Origin: Gammaproteobacteria bacterium
GTDB taxonomy: Bacteria; Pseudomonadota; Gammaproteobacteria; Chromatiales; Sedimenticolaceae
NCBI GenBank assembly: GCA_020445165.1
Contig: JAGRHE010000040.1
Span: 1 to 16,656, forward strand
DNA: 16,656 bases
Direction of reading: 5' to 3'
Part shown: positions 8,069 to 15,051 of the stretch, one piece after another
Layout of the letters: each line of letters begins with the position of its first letter
How positions within the stretch are numbered: the first letter of the stretch is position 1
Notes under the pieces: generated by a model
Seen by the model: only the letters and a program-made list of their open reading frames with translations
Database searches by the model: none
Told to the model about the DNA's origin: nothing
Made by a program: the position numbers and the translations under genes

Positions 8069-9346
8069 ATGACAAAGCAACGACGTATCGACGTGGACCT
8101 GCCCGAGGCGATCAGCACGCGCAAACACGGTGGTCACAGCATCCGCACCGGCCGGACCATGGTCGACCGCAAGAAGATCGGCATGATCCCGGTGGTCGTC
8201 GAACCGAACGGCGAGAAGCAGCCCAACCAGTACAGCGGTCACACCTACCGCAACAAGTCACAGAAGTATCGCCTCGACGGCCACAAGATGCTGTATCACC
8301 TCGACCGGGTCATGGCCTGGAAGCAGGGCGAGCGCATCGCGCCGGTGCATATCGACATGGGGCTGACCAAGTTCTGCAACACCGCCTGCACCTATTGCAT
8401 CGGTGTGACCCAGGGCATGACCAAGGGCACGATGATCGAACGCGATGCGCTGCTCGGGTTCATCGCCGACGCCGGCAGGATCGGCGTGCGCAGCATCGGG
8501 TTCATCGGTGACGGCGAGCCGACCCTCAATCCTGCCGTATACGACGCGGCCGTGCTGGCGCGCCAGTCGGGTGTCGACACCGGGATGGCGACCAATGGCC
8601 TGTTGCTGGACATGGACCGGGCCGACGATGTGCTGGCCAACATGACCTTCGTCCGCTTCAACCTGAGTTCGGCCGACGCGGACAACTTCAACATCGTGCA
8701 CCAGTCGCACCGCAAGAACTTCCAGCCGCTGGTCGAGCGGATCAAGGCGCTGGCCGAGTTGAAGAAGGAGAATGCCTATCCGTGCACGATCGGCATCCAG
8801 ATGGTGCTGATTCCCGAGAACTTCTCGCAGATCCGTGCGATGGCGGAGATGGGCAGGGAACTTGGCATCGACTACCTGCAGCTGAAGCAGTGTTCCGACA
8901 CCGAGTATGGCGAGATCGGTGTCGACTACAGTGCGTACGAGCGGATAACCGACGACCTCAAGTATGCCGAGAGTCTCAGTGACGACAACTACCAGGTGAC
9001 GGCAAAGTGGAACAAGCTCGGCATCAACAAGGAGACCGAGCTGTATCGCGACGGCTATCGCAAGTACGACATCTGTTACGGCACGCCGTTTCTCGGCCAG
9101 ATCAGTGGCAACGGCAAGGTCTATCCCTGTGGTCCCTATTTCGGCAAGGACCGCTTCCTGATGGGGGACCTGCACAAGCAGTCATACGCAGACATCGTGG
9201 CCAGCGATCGCTACTGGGACGTGCACCGGGATATCCAGGAGAATGTCGATGTGCATTGCGACTGCACGGTCGGATGCCGGCAGGACTACATCAACAAGTT
9301 CCTGTGGGACCTGGAGAATGCGCCGGAGCACGTGAACTTCATCTGA
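8069..9346 (+). CDS. Radical SAM protein with SPASM-like C-terminal cysteine cluster
   Basis: The 425-residue protein holds a canonical CxxxCxxC motif, Cys103-NTA-Cys107-TY-Cys110, for the 4Fe-4S cluster that cleaves S-adenosylmethionine. GFIGDGEPTLNP (144-155) is the GGE-like SAM-binding segment. The C-terminal region has further cysteines at 336, 354, 397, 399 and 403 around ISGNGKVYPCGPYF, the layout of a SPASM or twitch domain binding auxiliary iron-sulfur clusters. Members of that group oxidise or rearrange peptides, sugars or alcohols. No precursor peptide gene was seen nearby, so a small-molecule or sugar substrate seems more likely. ATG 8069 is chosen because GGGGAG (8057-8062) lies six bases upstream; the GTG just before it is less well placed. 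The gene ends 15 nt from the convergent glpD stop. Confidence 0.9.
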   Translation: MTKQRRIDVDLPEAISTRKHGGHSIRTGRTMVDRKKIGMIPVVVEPNGEKQPNQYSGHTYRNKSQKYRLDGHKMLYHLDRVMAWKQGERIAPVHIDMGLTKFCNTACTYCIGVTQGMTKGTMIERDALLGFIADAGRIGVRSIGFIGDGEPTLNPAVYDAAVLARQSGVDTGMATNGLLLDMDRADDVLANMTFVRFNLSSADADNFNIVHQSHRKNFQPLVERIKALAELKKENAYPCTIGIQMVLIPENFSQIRAMAEMGRELGIDYLQLKQCSDTEYGEIGVDYSAYERITDDLKYAESLSDDNYQVTAKWNKLGINKETELYRDGYRKYDICYGTPFLGQISGNGKVYPCGPYFGKDRFLMGDLHKQSYADIVASDRYWDVHRDIQENVDVHCDCTVGCRQDYINKFLWDLENAPEHVNFI

Positions 9347-9361
9347 ACAACGCCGGATCGG

Positions 9362-10969
9362 TCATCCCGGTAGCGTGTGATAGCGCCGGGCCAGTTGTTT
9401 GAACGTCGCCAGTTCCGTGCTCAGGTCGTCGACCGGACGACCGAGCTCGTTGGCCATGATCGCGGCGACGTCGTCGGCCAGTTCGCCGGCCAGTTCGGCG
9501 TCCAGGAACAGGATCCGCGAACGTCGTGCCAGCACATCCTCGATCTTGCGTGCTCCCTCGTGGCGAACGGCGAAACGCACCATGGCCTCTGTCAGCCCCA
9601 TGCCGAGTTCGCGTTGTGCTCCGGGCAGTTCGTCGAGCAAGGTGGCCTCGGTGCCGTACTGATGCGCGCCGGGCGGATCGCAGAGCCGGTGCACGTTGAC
9701 CGATGGCGCGCCGATCAGTGGCAGGTCGAGGGTTCGGGACGATTCCTGCGTCGCGACCAGACCGGCATCGATGCAGCGTTGGATCACGTCTTCCGCCATG
9801 GCGCGGTAGGTGGTCCATTTGCCTCCGGTCACGCTGACCAGCCCGGATCCATCCACGACCACGACATGCTCGCGCGAGATGTTCTTGGTGCTCCCCGCCT
9901 CGGTCCGCGGTGGCCTGACCAGCGGCCGCACACCACCCCAGATGGAACGCACGTCATTCGCCGTGGGCGCCCGCTGCAGATACTTGGCGGCCTCGCCGAG
10001 GATGAAGTCGACCTCGTCCGCCAGCGGTGTCGGTTCTTCCTCGATCGCATCGCGCGGCGTGTCCGTGGTTCCCAGCAGGACCTTGCCCAGCCAGGGCACG
10101 GCGAACATCACCCTGCCATCGTCGGTCTTGGGTACCAGCAGGGCATGGTCGCCGGGCAGAAACTCGCGGTCGACTACCAGGTGAATGCCCTGGCTGGGTG
10201 ACACCATGTGACTCTCGGGATCCACATCCAGGCGTCGCAGCGTGTCGACCCAGACCCCGGTCGCGTTGACCACGCAGCCGGCCTGCACATCGAACACCTC
10301 GCCACTCTCGGCGTCGCTGAAACGTGCACCGCTGACCCGGCCGTTGGTATGCAGCAGCGCCGTGACCGGGCAGTGATTCAACACCACGGCGCCGTGCGCG
10401 GCGGCAGTGCGGGCCAGTGCAATGGCCAGACGGGCATCGTCAAACTGGCCGTCCCAATAACGCACTGCACCGACCAGGCTGTGTGCCTGCACGCCTGGCA
10501 TCGCGGCCAGTGTTTCGCTGCGCGACAGGAACTCGGTGTCGCCCAGGCCCGCCTTGCCGGCCAGCATGTCGTACATCATCAGGCCGGTGCCGTAGAACAG
10601 CCGGTCCCAGACACGTCCCTTGAGGCCAAAGGCGGGCACCAGGAACGGCAGCGGCTGGGCCAGGTGCGGTGCATTCGCCAGCACCGCCTTGCGTTCGCGC
10701 AGTGCCTCCCTGACCAGGCTGATGTTGCCCTGGGCGAGGTAGCGCACGCCGCCGTGCACCAGCTTGGTCGCGCGCGACGAAGTGCCCTTGGCGAAGTCCT
10801 CGCGTTCCAGCAATAAGACCGACAGCCCGCGCGCAGCCGCATCCAGGGCCACGCCGAGACCGGTCGCGCCGCCGCCGACCACCAGCAGGTCGAAGCGTGC
10901 CGTCTGCCGGATACGCTGCAGCGCGTTTTCGCGCGACAGGTCTCCGCTGATCGGCGTCGTTTGGTTCAT
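9362..10969 (-). CDS. glpD: Aerobic glycerol-3-phosphate dehydrogenase, FAD-dependent
   Basis: This 535-residue membrane-associated flavoenzyme oxidises glycerol-3-phosphate to dihydroxyacetone phosphate and feeds electrons to quinone. The N-terminal FAD-binding motif VVGGGATGLG (30-39) is present, followed by the family signature GTSSRATKLVHGGVRYL (62-78) with LMMYD further on. GGKWTTYRAMAEDVI marks the end of the DAO fold, and a C-terminal DAO_C-type helical domain follows. Length and domain order are normal for GlpD. Its ATG (10969-10967) overlaps the glpR stop as ATGA, so the two are translationally coupled in one leftward operon with the regulator first. Expression is expected to follow GlpR control from the promoter near 11790. 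It converges with the radical SAM gene with only 15 nt between stops and no clear terminator. Confidence 0.97.
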   Translation of the reverse strand: MNQTTPISGDLSRENALQRIRQTARFDLLVVGGGATGLGVALDAAARGLSVLLLEREDFAKGTSSRATKLVHGGVRYLAQGNISLVREALRERKAVLANAPHLAQPLPFLVPAFGLKGRVWDRLFYGTGLMMYDMLAGKAGLGDTEFLSRSETLAAMPGVQAHSLVGAVRYWDGQFDDARLAIALARTAAAHGAVVLNHCPVTALLHTNGRVSGARFSDAESGEVFDVQAGCVVNATGVWVDTLRRLDVDPESHMVSPSQGIHLVVDREFLPGDHALLVPKTDDGRVMFAVPWLGKVLLGTTDTPRDAIEEEPTPLADEVDFILGEAAKYLQRAPTANDVRSIWGGVRPLVRPPRTEAGSTKNISREHVVVVDGSGLVSVTGGKWTTYRAMAEDVIQRCIDAGLVATQESSRTLDLPLIGAPSVNVHRLCDPPGAHQYGTEATLLDELPGAQRELGMGLTEAMVRFAVRHEGARKIEDVLARRSRILFLDAELAGELADDVAAIMANELGRPVDDLSTELATFKQLARRYHTLPG

Positions 10970-11754
10970 GCGGCCGTCTCTCCGGTGTCGCCGGTGGCCA
11001 GTTCGATCGCGACGTTGTTCTCGGTACAGATGCGCGCGAGCTCGGGTTCGGGTGGTTCGTCGGTGACCAGGTAGTCGACATCGGCGATGTGCCCGATGCG
11101 CACCGGCGCTGAGCGCGAGAACTTCATCGCATCGGCGACCAGGATCGTGCGTCGGCTGGCGGCCATGATCGCGCGCGAGACACTCACTTCGCGGAAGTCG
11201 TAGTCCAACAGTGCGCCATCGGTATCGATCGCGGAAACCCCCATGACCGCGAAATCGACCTTGAACTGGCGGATGAAATCCACCGCAGCTTCACCGACGA
11301 TGCCGCCGTCGCTGTGGCGTAACACCCCGCCAGCCACGATCACCTCGATCTGCCCATGCCCGCGCAGCAGTTGCACCACGTTCAGGTTGTTGGTGATCAC
11401 CATCAGGCCTTGATGATGGCCGAGCGCACGGGCCACCGCCTCGGTGGTCGTGCCGATATTGATAAACAGGGAGCAGTTGTTGGGGATCAGCTGCGCGGCG
11501 CGCTCGCCGATCAGCTGCTTGGCTTCGGCCGCCGTGTTGCGTCGGCTCTCGTAACCAACGTTGGCGACCCCGGCAGCGAACATCGCGCCGCCGTGAAAGC
11601 GTTGCAGCACGCCGAGATCGCACAGGTCGTTGAGGTCCTTGCGGATGGTCTGTGGGGTGACGTCGAAACGCGCGGTCAGATCGTCCACTGTCACCCGTCC
11701 CAGCCCCCGGGCCAGCTTCACGATCTCGCTCTGCCGTGGGCTCAGTGCCTGCAT
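10966..11754 (-). CDS. glpR: DeoR-family transcriptional repressor of the glycerol regulon
   Basis: The 262-residue protein has an N-terminal DeoR helix-turn-helix (about residues 5-60; VTVDDLTARFDVTPQTIRKDLNDL, then the wing ending RFHGGA). A DeoR_C effector domain (about 76-235) follows, with the phosphosugar-contact segment NIGTTTEAVA. In the family, GlpR binds glycerol-3-phosphate and then releases its operators. ATG 11754-11752 is preceded by GGGAG at a good distance. Overlap with glpD (ATGA) and the divergent importer gene identify it as GlpR rather than another DeoR member. The 329-nt upstream region holds repeated TTCGT motifs, probably its own operators, so it would also repress itself. 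Length and motifs are ordinary and nothing is missing. Confidence 0.93.
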   Translation of the reverse strand: MQALSPRQSEIVKLARGLGRVTVDDLTARFDVTPQTIRKDLNDLCDLGVLQRFHGGAMFAAGVANVGYESRRNTAAEAKQLIGERAAQLIPNNCSLFINIGTTTEAVARALGHHQGLMVITNNLNVVQLLRGHGQIEVIVAGGVLRHSDGGIVGEAAVDFIRQFKVDFAVMGVSAIDTDGALLDYDFREVSVSRAIMAASRRTILVADAMKFSRSAPVRIGHIADVDYLVTDEPPEPELARICTENNVAIELATGDTGETAA

Positions 11755-11783
11755 TTCCGCTCCCGGGTCGCCGTTCTGTGATG

Positions 11784-11836
11784 TTTCGTATTATTTCGTA
11801 TGGCTTTCGTTTTGCAAAGAAATTTCGTGAAACGAA
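11784..11836. promoter_or_regulatory. TTTCGT repeats: probable GlpR operators on the glpRD side
   Basis: TTTCGT occurs at 11784, 11794, 11805 and 11823, and an inverted ACGAA follows at 11832. The first three are 10 and 11 nt apart, one helical turn, so they present the same face of the DNA. The fourth forms a small palindrome, TTCGT-GAA-ACGAA. Known GlpR sites in other proteobacteria contain TTCG cores in tandem. The group covers the likely glpR promoter, consistent with autorepression. Confidence 0.72.
11788..11817 (-). promoter_or_regulatory. Possible glpRD promoter
   Basis: On the minus strand TTGCAA (11817-11812) could serve as a -35 box, with an AT-rich ATAATA/TAATAC segment 17-18 nt downstream as a weak -10. 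The TTTCGT repeats overlap it. An alternative -10, TATAAC (around 11885-11890), lacks a good -35. Confidence 0.3.
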
Positions 11837-11955
11837 GATGGCTGTTTCAGTTGGGCCCGGCACTCCGAAACGCACCTGGAGGTGGTTATAAGACATTGAC
11901 ATAGATAGCCTGCAGATCGTCTACACTTCGGCTGCAGGGGTACGATGCATGCTGG

Positions 11956-12030
11956 ATTCGAATAACAAAAGATTCGTATTCCCTGAATAACTGATTCGTT
12001 AGTTTTCGTTTGACATTCGTTTATTTTCGC
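11956..12030. promoter_or_regulatory. TTCG repeats: probable GlpR operators on the importer side
   Basis: (A/T)TTCG starts at 11956, 11972, 11994, 12004, 12015 and 12025. The last four are spaced 10, 11 and 10 nt, in helical phase, and several continue as TTCGTT. They surround and fill the predicted importer promoter (TTGACA at 12010), as expected for repression by blocking RNA polymerase. The motif matches the group at 11784-11836, which links both promoters to one regulator. Confidence 0.75.
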
Positions 12031-12037
12031 TTAGATT
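12010..12037 (+). promoter_or_regulatory. Sigma-70-like promoter of the glycerol importer operon
   Basis: A perfect -35 TTGACA (12010-12015) is followed 16 nt later by TAGATT (12032-12037), four of six matches to the -10 consensus. Transcription would start near 12044, giving a 40-nt leader with an AGGAG site. TTCG repeats lie across both boxes. Another TTGACA at 11896-11901 has a weaker partner (TCTACA, 18-nt spacer) and could be a second, upstream promoter. Confidence 0.6.
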
Positions 12038-12083
12038 GCCCGTGCAGCTGGGCAATGCCCGATCACCCGACAGGAGACTAACC

Positions 12084-13823
12084 ATGCGCATGAACAGAAA
12101 GCTGGTCGCCGCGGTGTCGTTCGCGACGTCGGCGCTACTTGCCAGCGTCGCGCAGGCCGACATGGCTGCGGCAGCCAAGTGGATCGACAGCGAGTTCCAG
12201 CCCTCGGCGCTGACCAGGGACGAGCAGATGACGGAAATGGAGTGGTTCGCCAAGGCAGCGGCGCCGTTCAAAGGCATGGAGATCAATGTCCTGTCCGAAA
12301 CCATTCCGACCCACGAGTACGAGTCCAAGACGCTGGCCAAGGCGTTCGAGGAGATCACCGGGATCAAGGTCAACCACCAGCTGCTCGGCGAGGGCGAGGT
12401 GGTGCAGGCGGTGCAGACCCAGATGCAGACCAAGCGTAACCTGTACGACGCCTACATCAACGATTCCGACCTGATCGGTACCCATTCGCGCCTGCAACTG
12501 GCCGTAAACCTCAGCGACTGGATGGCCGGCGAGGGCAAGGACGTCACCAACCCGAACCTCGATGTCGATGATTTCATCGGCAAGTCGTTCACGACCGGCC
12601 CCGATGGCAAGCTGTACCAGCTGCCCGATCAGCAGTTCGCCAACCTTTATTGGTTCCGCAAGGACTGGTTTGACAACCCCGATCTTAAGCAGCGCTTCAA
12701 GGCCAAGTACGGCTATGACCTCGGCGTGCCAGTCAACTGGTCGGCCTACGAGGATATCGCCGAGTTCTTCTCCGAAGACGTCAAGGAGATCGACGGCGTG
12801 CGCGTCTACGGTCACATGGACTACGGAAAGCGCGCGCCGGACCTTGGCTGGCGCATGACCGATGCCTGGCTGTCGATGGCCGGCGCCGGGTCGAAGGGCC
12901 TGCCGAACGGTGTGCCGATCGACGAGTGGGGTATCCGCATGGAGAAGGGATCGTGCAACCCGGCCGGCGCGTCGGTGACGCGAGGTGGTGGCACCAACGG
13001 TCCGGCTGCCGTGTACGCAATCCGCAAGTGGGACGAGTGGCTGCGCAAGTACGCACCGCCGGGTGCGGCCGATTACGACTTCTACCAGTCGCTGCCGGCA
13101 CTGTCGCAGGGTAACGTGGCGCAGCAGATCTTCTGGTACACGGCATTCACCGCATCGATGGTCGCGCCCAAGTCCGATGGCAACAACACCGTCGACGACA
13201 GCGGCAAGCCGTTGTGGCGCATGGCGCCGTCGCCGCACGGCCCGTACTGGGAGGAAGGCCAGAAGCTCGGCTACCAGGACGCCGGCTCGTGGACCCTGTT
13301 CAAGTCGACCCCGGTCGACCGGCGCAAGGCGGCCTGGCTGTACGCGCAGTTCGTCGTCTCCAAGACGGTTGACGCGAAGAAGTCGCACGTCGGCCTGACA
13401 TTCATCCGCAACTCGACCATCAACCATGCATCGTTCACCGAGCGTGCACCCAAGCTCGGCGGCCTGGTCGAGTTTTACCGCTCGCCTGACCGCGTGCTGT
13501 GGTCGCCGACCGGCATCAACGTGCCTGACTACCCGAAGCTGGCCCAGCTGTGGTGGCAGAACATCGGTGACGTGAACTCCGGTGCCTTCACGCCGCAGCA
13601 GGCCATGGACCGTCTCGCCGGCGAGATGGACCAGGTCATGTCACGCATGCAGAAAGCGGACGAGAAGGCCGAGGTCTATGGTGGCTGTGGTCCGCGCCTG
13701 AACGACGAGAAGTCGGCGGAGGCATGGCTCGGCAAGGGTGGCGCCAAGGCCAAGCTGGCCAACGAGAAGCCGAAGGGCGAAACCATCGCCTACGACGAGC
13801 TGGTCAAGCGCTGGGCGCAATGA
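12084..13823 (+). CDS. glpV: Glycerol ABC importer, periplasmic substrate-binding protein (GlpV type)
   Basis: The 579-residue protein starts with a classic Sec signal peptide: MRMNRK, a hydrophobic core (LVAAVSFATSALLASV), and probable cleavage after AQA at residue 25. The mature part is unusually large for a solute-binding protein, in line with the GlpV-like members of rhizobial glycerol importers. Recognisable stretches include INVLSETIPTHEYESKTLAKAFEEITGIKV near the N-terminus and the central QIFWYTAFTASMVAP region. In the family it captures glycerol in the periplasm and delivers it to the permease pair. ATG 12084 is chosen over frame extensions because AGGAG (12072-12076) lies seven bases upstream and the signal peptide begins there. 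It is the first gene of the rightward operon, opposite glpR. Glycerol specificity is inferred from the glp neighbours and family. Confidence 0.87.
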   Translation: MRMNRKLVAAVSFATSALLASVAQADMAAAAKWIDSEFQPSALTRDEQMTEMEWFAKAAAPFKGMEINVLSETIPTHEYESKTLAKAFEEITGIKVNHQLLGEGEVVQAVQTQMQTKRNLYDAYINDSDLIGTHSRLQLAVNLSDWMAGEGKDVTNPNLDVDDFIGKSFTTGPDGKLYQLPDQQFANLYWFRKDWFDNPDLKQRFKAKYGYDLGVPVNWSAYEDIAEFFSEDVKEIDGVRVYGHMDYGKRAPDLGWRMTDAWLSMAGAGSKGLPNGVPIDEWGIRMEKGSCNPAGASVTRGGGTNGPAAVYAIRKWDEWLRKYAPPGAADYDFYQSLPALSQGNVAQQIFWYTAFTASMVAPKSDGNNTVDDSGKPLWRMAPSPHGPYWEEGQKLGYQDAGSWTLFKSTPVDRRKAAWLYAQFVVSKTVDAKKSHVGLTFIRNSTINHASFTERAPKLGGLVEFYRSPDRVLWSPTGINVPDYPKLAQLWWQNIGDVNSGAFTPQQAMDRLAGEMDQVMSRMQKADEKAEVYGGCGPRLNDEKSAEAWLGKGGAKAKLANEKPKGETIAYDELVKRWAQ

Positions 13824-13847
13824 CCGCCGCCAGCGCGATCGCCTGAA

Positions 13848-13887
13848 TCGGTCGCGGCAGGCTGTTTCGATTGCCTGCCGTGACCGA
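13848..13887 (+). other. 15-bp intercistronic hairpin after the substrate-binding protein gene
   Basis: Bases 13848-13862 pair with 13873-13887 around a ten-base loop; 14 pairs are Watson-Crick and one is G-T. It lies 25 nt after the glpV stop in a 148-nt gap before the first ATPase gene. No T-run follows, so full termination is unlikely. The position matches hairpins that protect binding-protein mRNA or cause partial read-through in other ABC operons, giving more binding protein than transporter. Confidence 0.7.
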
Positions 13888-13971
13888 CGTCGCCACGCCC
13901 GCTATCGTGTGCACAGGCCTCGGCCGATCGGCGACTGACCGCCAGCGACCGTAATACAGAGAACACACCGC

Positions 13972-15051
13972 ATGACCCTGGCACTGAAAGATGTCTCGCT
14001 GGTCGTCGATGGGAATACCCTTATTTATGACACCAGTGTCGAACTCGAACCGGCCGGGTTCAACATCCTGCTCGGCACGACCCTGGCAGGCAAAACCTCG
14101 CTGATGCGCCTGATGGCCGGGCTGGTGCAACCGACCACCGGCCGCGTGCTGTTCAACGGGCGTGACGTTACCGGCATGCCGGTGCAGAAGCGCAACGTTT
14201 CAATGGTGTACCAGCAGTTCATCAATTACCCGAACATGAACGTGTTCGACAACATCGCGTCGCCGCTGCGCATTGCCGGTCTGCGCCGGGCGCAGATCCG
14301 CGAGCGTGTCGAGCCGGTTGCCGAGCTGCTGCGCCTCGGACCCTACCTGGATCGCAAGCCGTCGGAACTGTCCGGCGGTCAGCAGCAGCGCTGCGCCATG
14401 GCGCGCGCCCTGATCAAGGATTCCGACCTGGTGCTGCTCGACGAGCCGCTCGCCAATCTCGATTACAAGTTACGCGAGGAACTGCGCGAAGAGCTGCCGC
14501 GCCTGTTCGCCATGCGCGAGCGCACCGTGGTCTATGCCACCACCGAACCGTCCGAGGCCCTGCTGCTCGGCGGCCACACGGCCGCAATGCACGAGGGCCG
14601 CATCACCCAGTTCGGTCCGACCGGCGAGATCTATCGCCATCCTGCCGACCTGGTCACGGCGACCGTGTTCTCGGATCCGCCGATGAACCGCGTCGACGTG
14701 GTCAAGACGGGTGCCAGCTTCACGCTGGCACATGACGGCACCCGCTGGTCGGCGCGCGGTCCGTACCGAGAACTCGGTGATGGCCCCTACCAGTTCGGTG
14801 TGCGTCCGCACCATGTGCATCCGGCGGGCGACATGAGCGACGGCGCCTTTGTCGAGGGCAGGGTGCATATCTCCGAGATATCCGGTTCAGAGTCGATGAT
14901 CCACTTCGACGTGCACAAGCGGCCGTGGGTGTCGCTGACCCATGGCGTGCACGCTTTCAGTGTTGGTGAGAAGGTGCGCTTCTGTGTCGACGTCGATCAC
15001 TCGATGCTGTTCTCGCCGCGTGGTGAGCTCGTTGCGACAATGGAGAACTGA
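13972..15051 (+). CDS. glpS: Glycerol ABC importer ATPase 1 (GlpS type), H-switch histidine missing
   Basis: This is a 359-residue nucleotide-binding subunit of the MalK-like importer class, with a C-terminal regulatory/TOBE-like region from about residue 240 (FGVRPHHVHPA). The Walker A is GTTLAGKT (35-42), unusual in its middle but matching GxxxxGKT. The Q-loop is VYQQF (79-83), the signature is a canonical LSGGQ (133-137), and Walker B is LVLLDE (153-158). The H-switch position reads YATTEP (188-193): Thr191 stands where nearly all ABC ATPases have His. It would drive glycerol uptake together with the next ATPase as a heterodimer on the inner membrane face. Its stop overlaps the next start by one base (TGATG). 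The ribosome site before ATG 13972 is weak. The symbol follows the rhizobial naming. Confidence 0.87.
   Translation: MTLALKDVSLVVDGNTLIYDTSVELEPAGFNILLGTTLAGKTSLMRLMAGLVQPTTGRVLFNGRDVTGMPVQKRNVSMVYQQFINYPNMNVFDNIASPLRIAGLRRAQIRERVEPVAELLRLGPYLDRKPSELSGGQQQRCAMARALIKDSDLVLLDEPLANLDYKLREELREELPRLFAMRERTVVYATTEPSEALLLGGHTAAMHEGRITQFGPTGEIYRHPADLVTATVFSDPPMNRVDVVKTGASFTLAHDGTRWSARGPYRELGDGPYQFGVRPHHVHPAGDMSDGAFVEGRVHISEISGSESMIHFDVHKRPWVSLTHGVHAFSVGEKVRFCVDVDHSMLFSPRGELVATMEN

Noticed and set aside
8258..9175. Open frame of 305 codons on the minus strand opposite the radical SAM gene
   Set aside because: It is a shadow of the radical SAM frame, whose cysteine motifs and ribosome site are clear.
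11909..11938. CCTGCAG/CTGCAGG inverted repeat in the glp divergent region
   Set aside because: It is short, each arm is built around the self-palindrome CTGCAG, and it is unrelated to the TTCGT motif. It could be chance, so it was not called as an operator.
12036..12083. Upstream in-frame start for the substrate-binding protein
   Set aside because: It would place 16 residues before a clear signal peptide, and AGGAG points to ATG 12084. It also overlaps the predicted -10 region.
12135..13427. Open frame of 430 codons on the minus strand opposite the substrate-binding protein gene
   Set aside because: It is antisense to a gene with a signal peptide and family match, and shows no recognisable domains.
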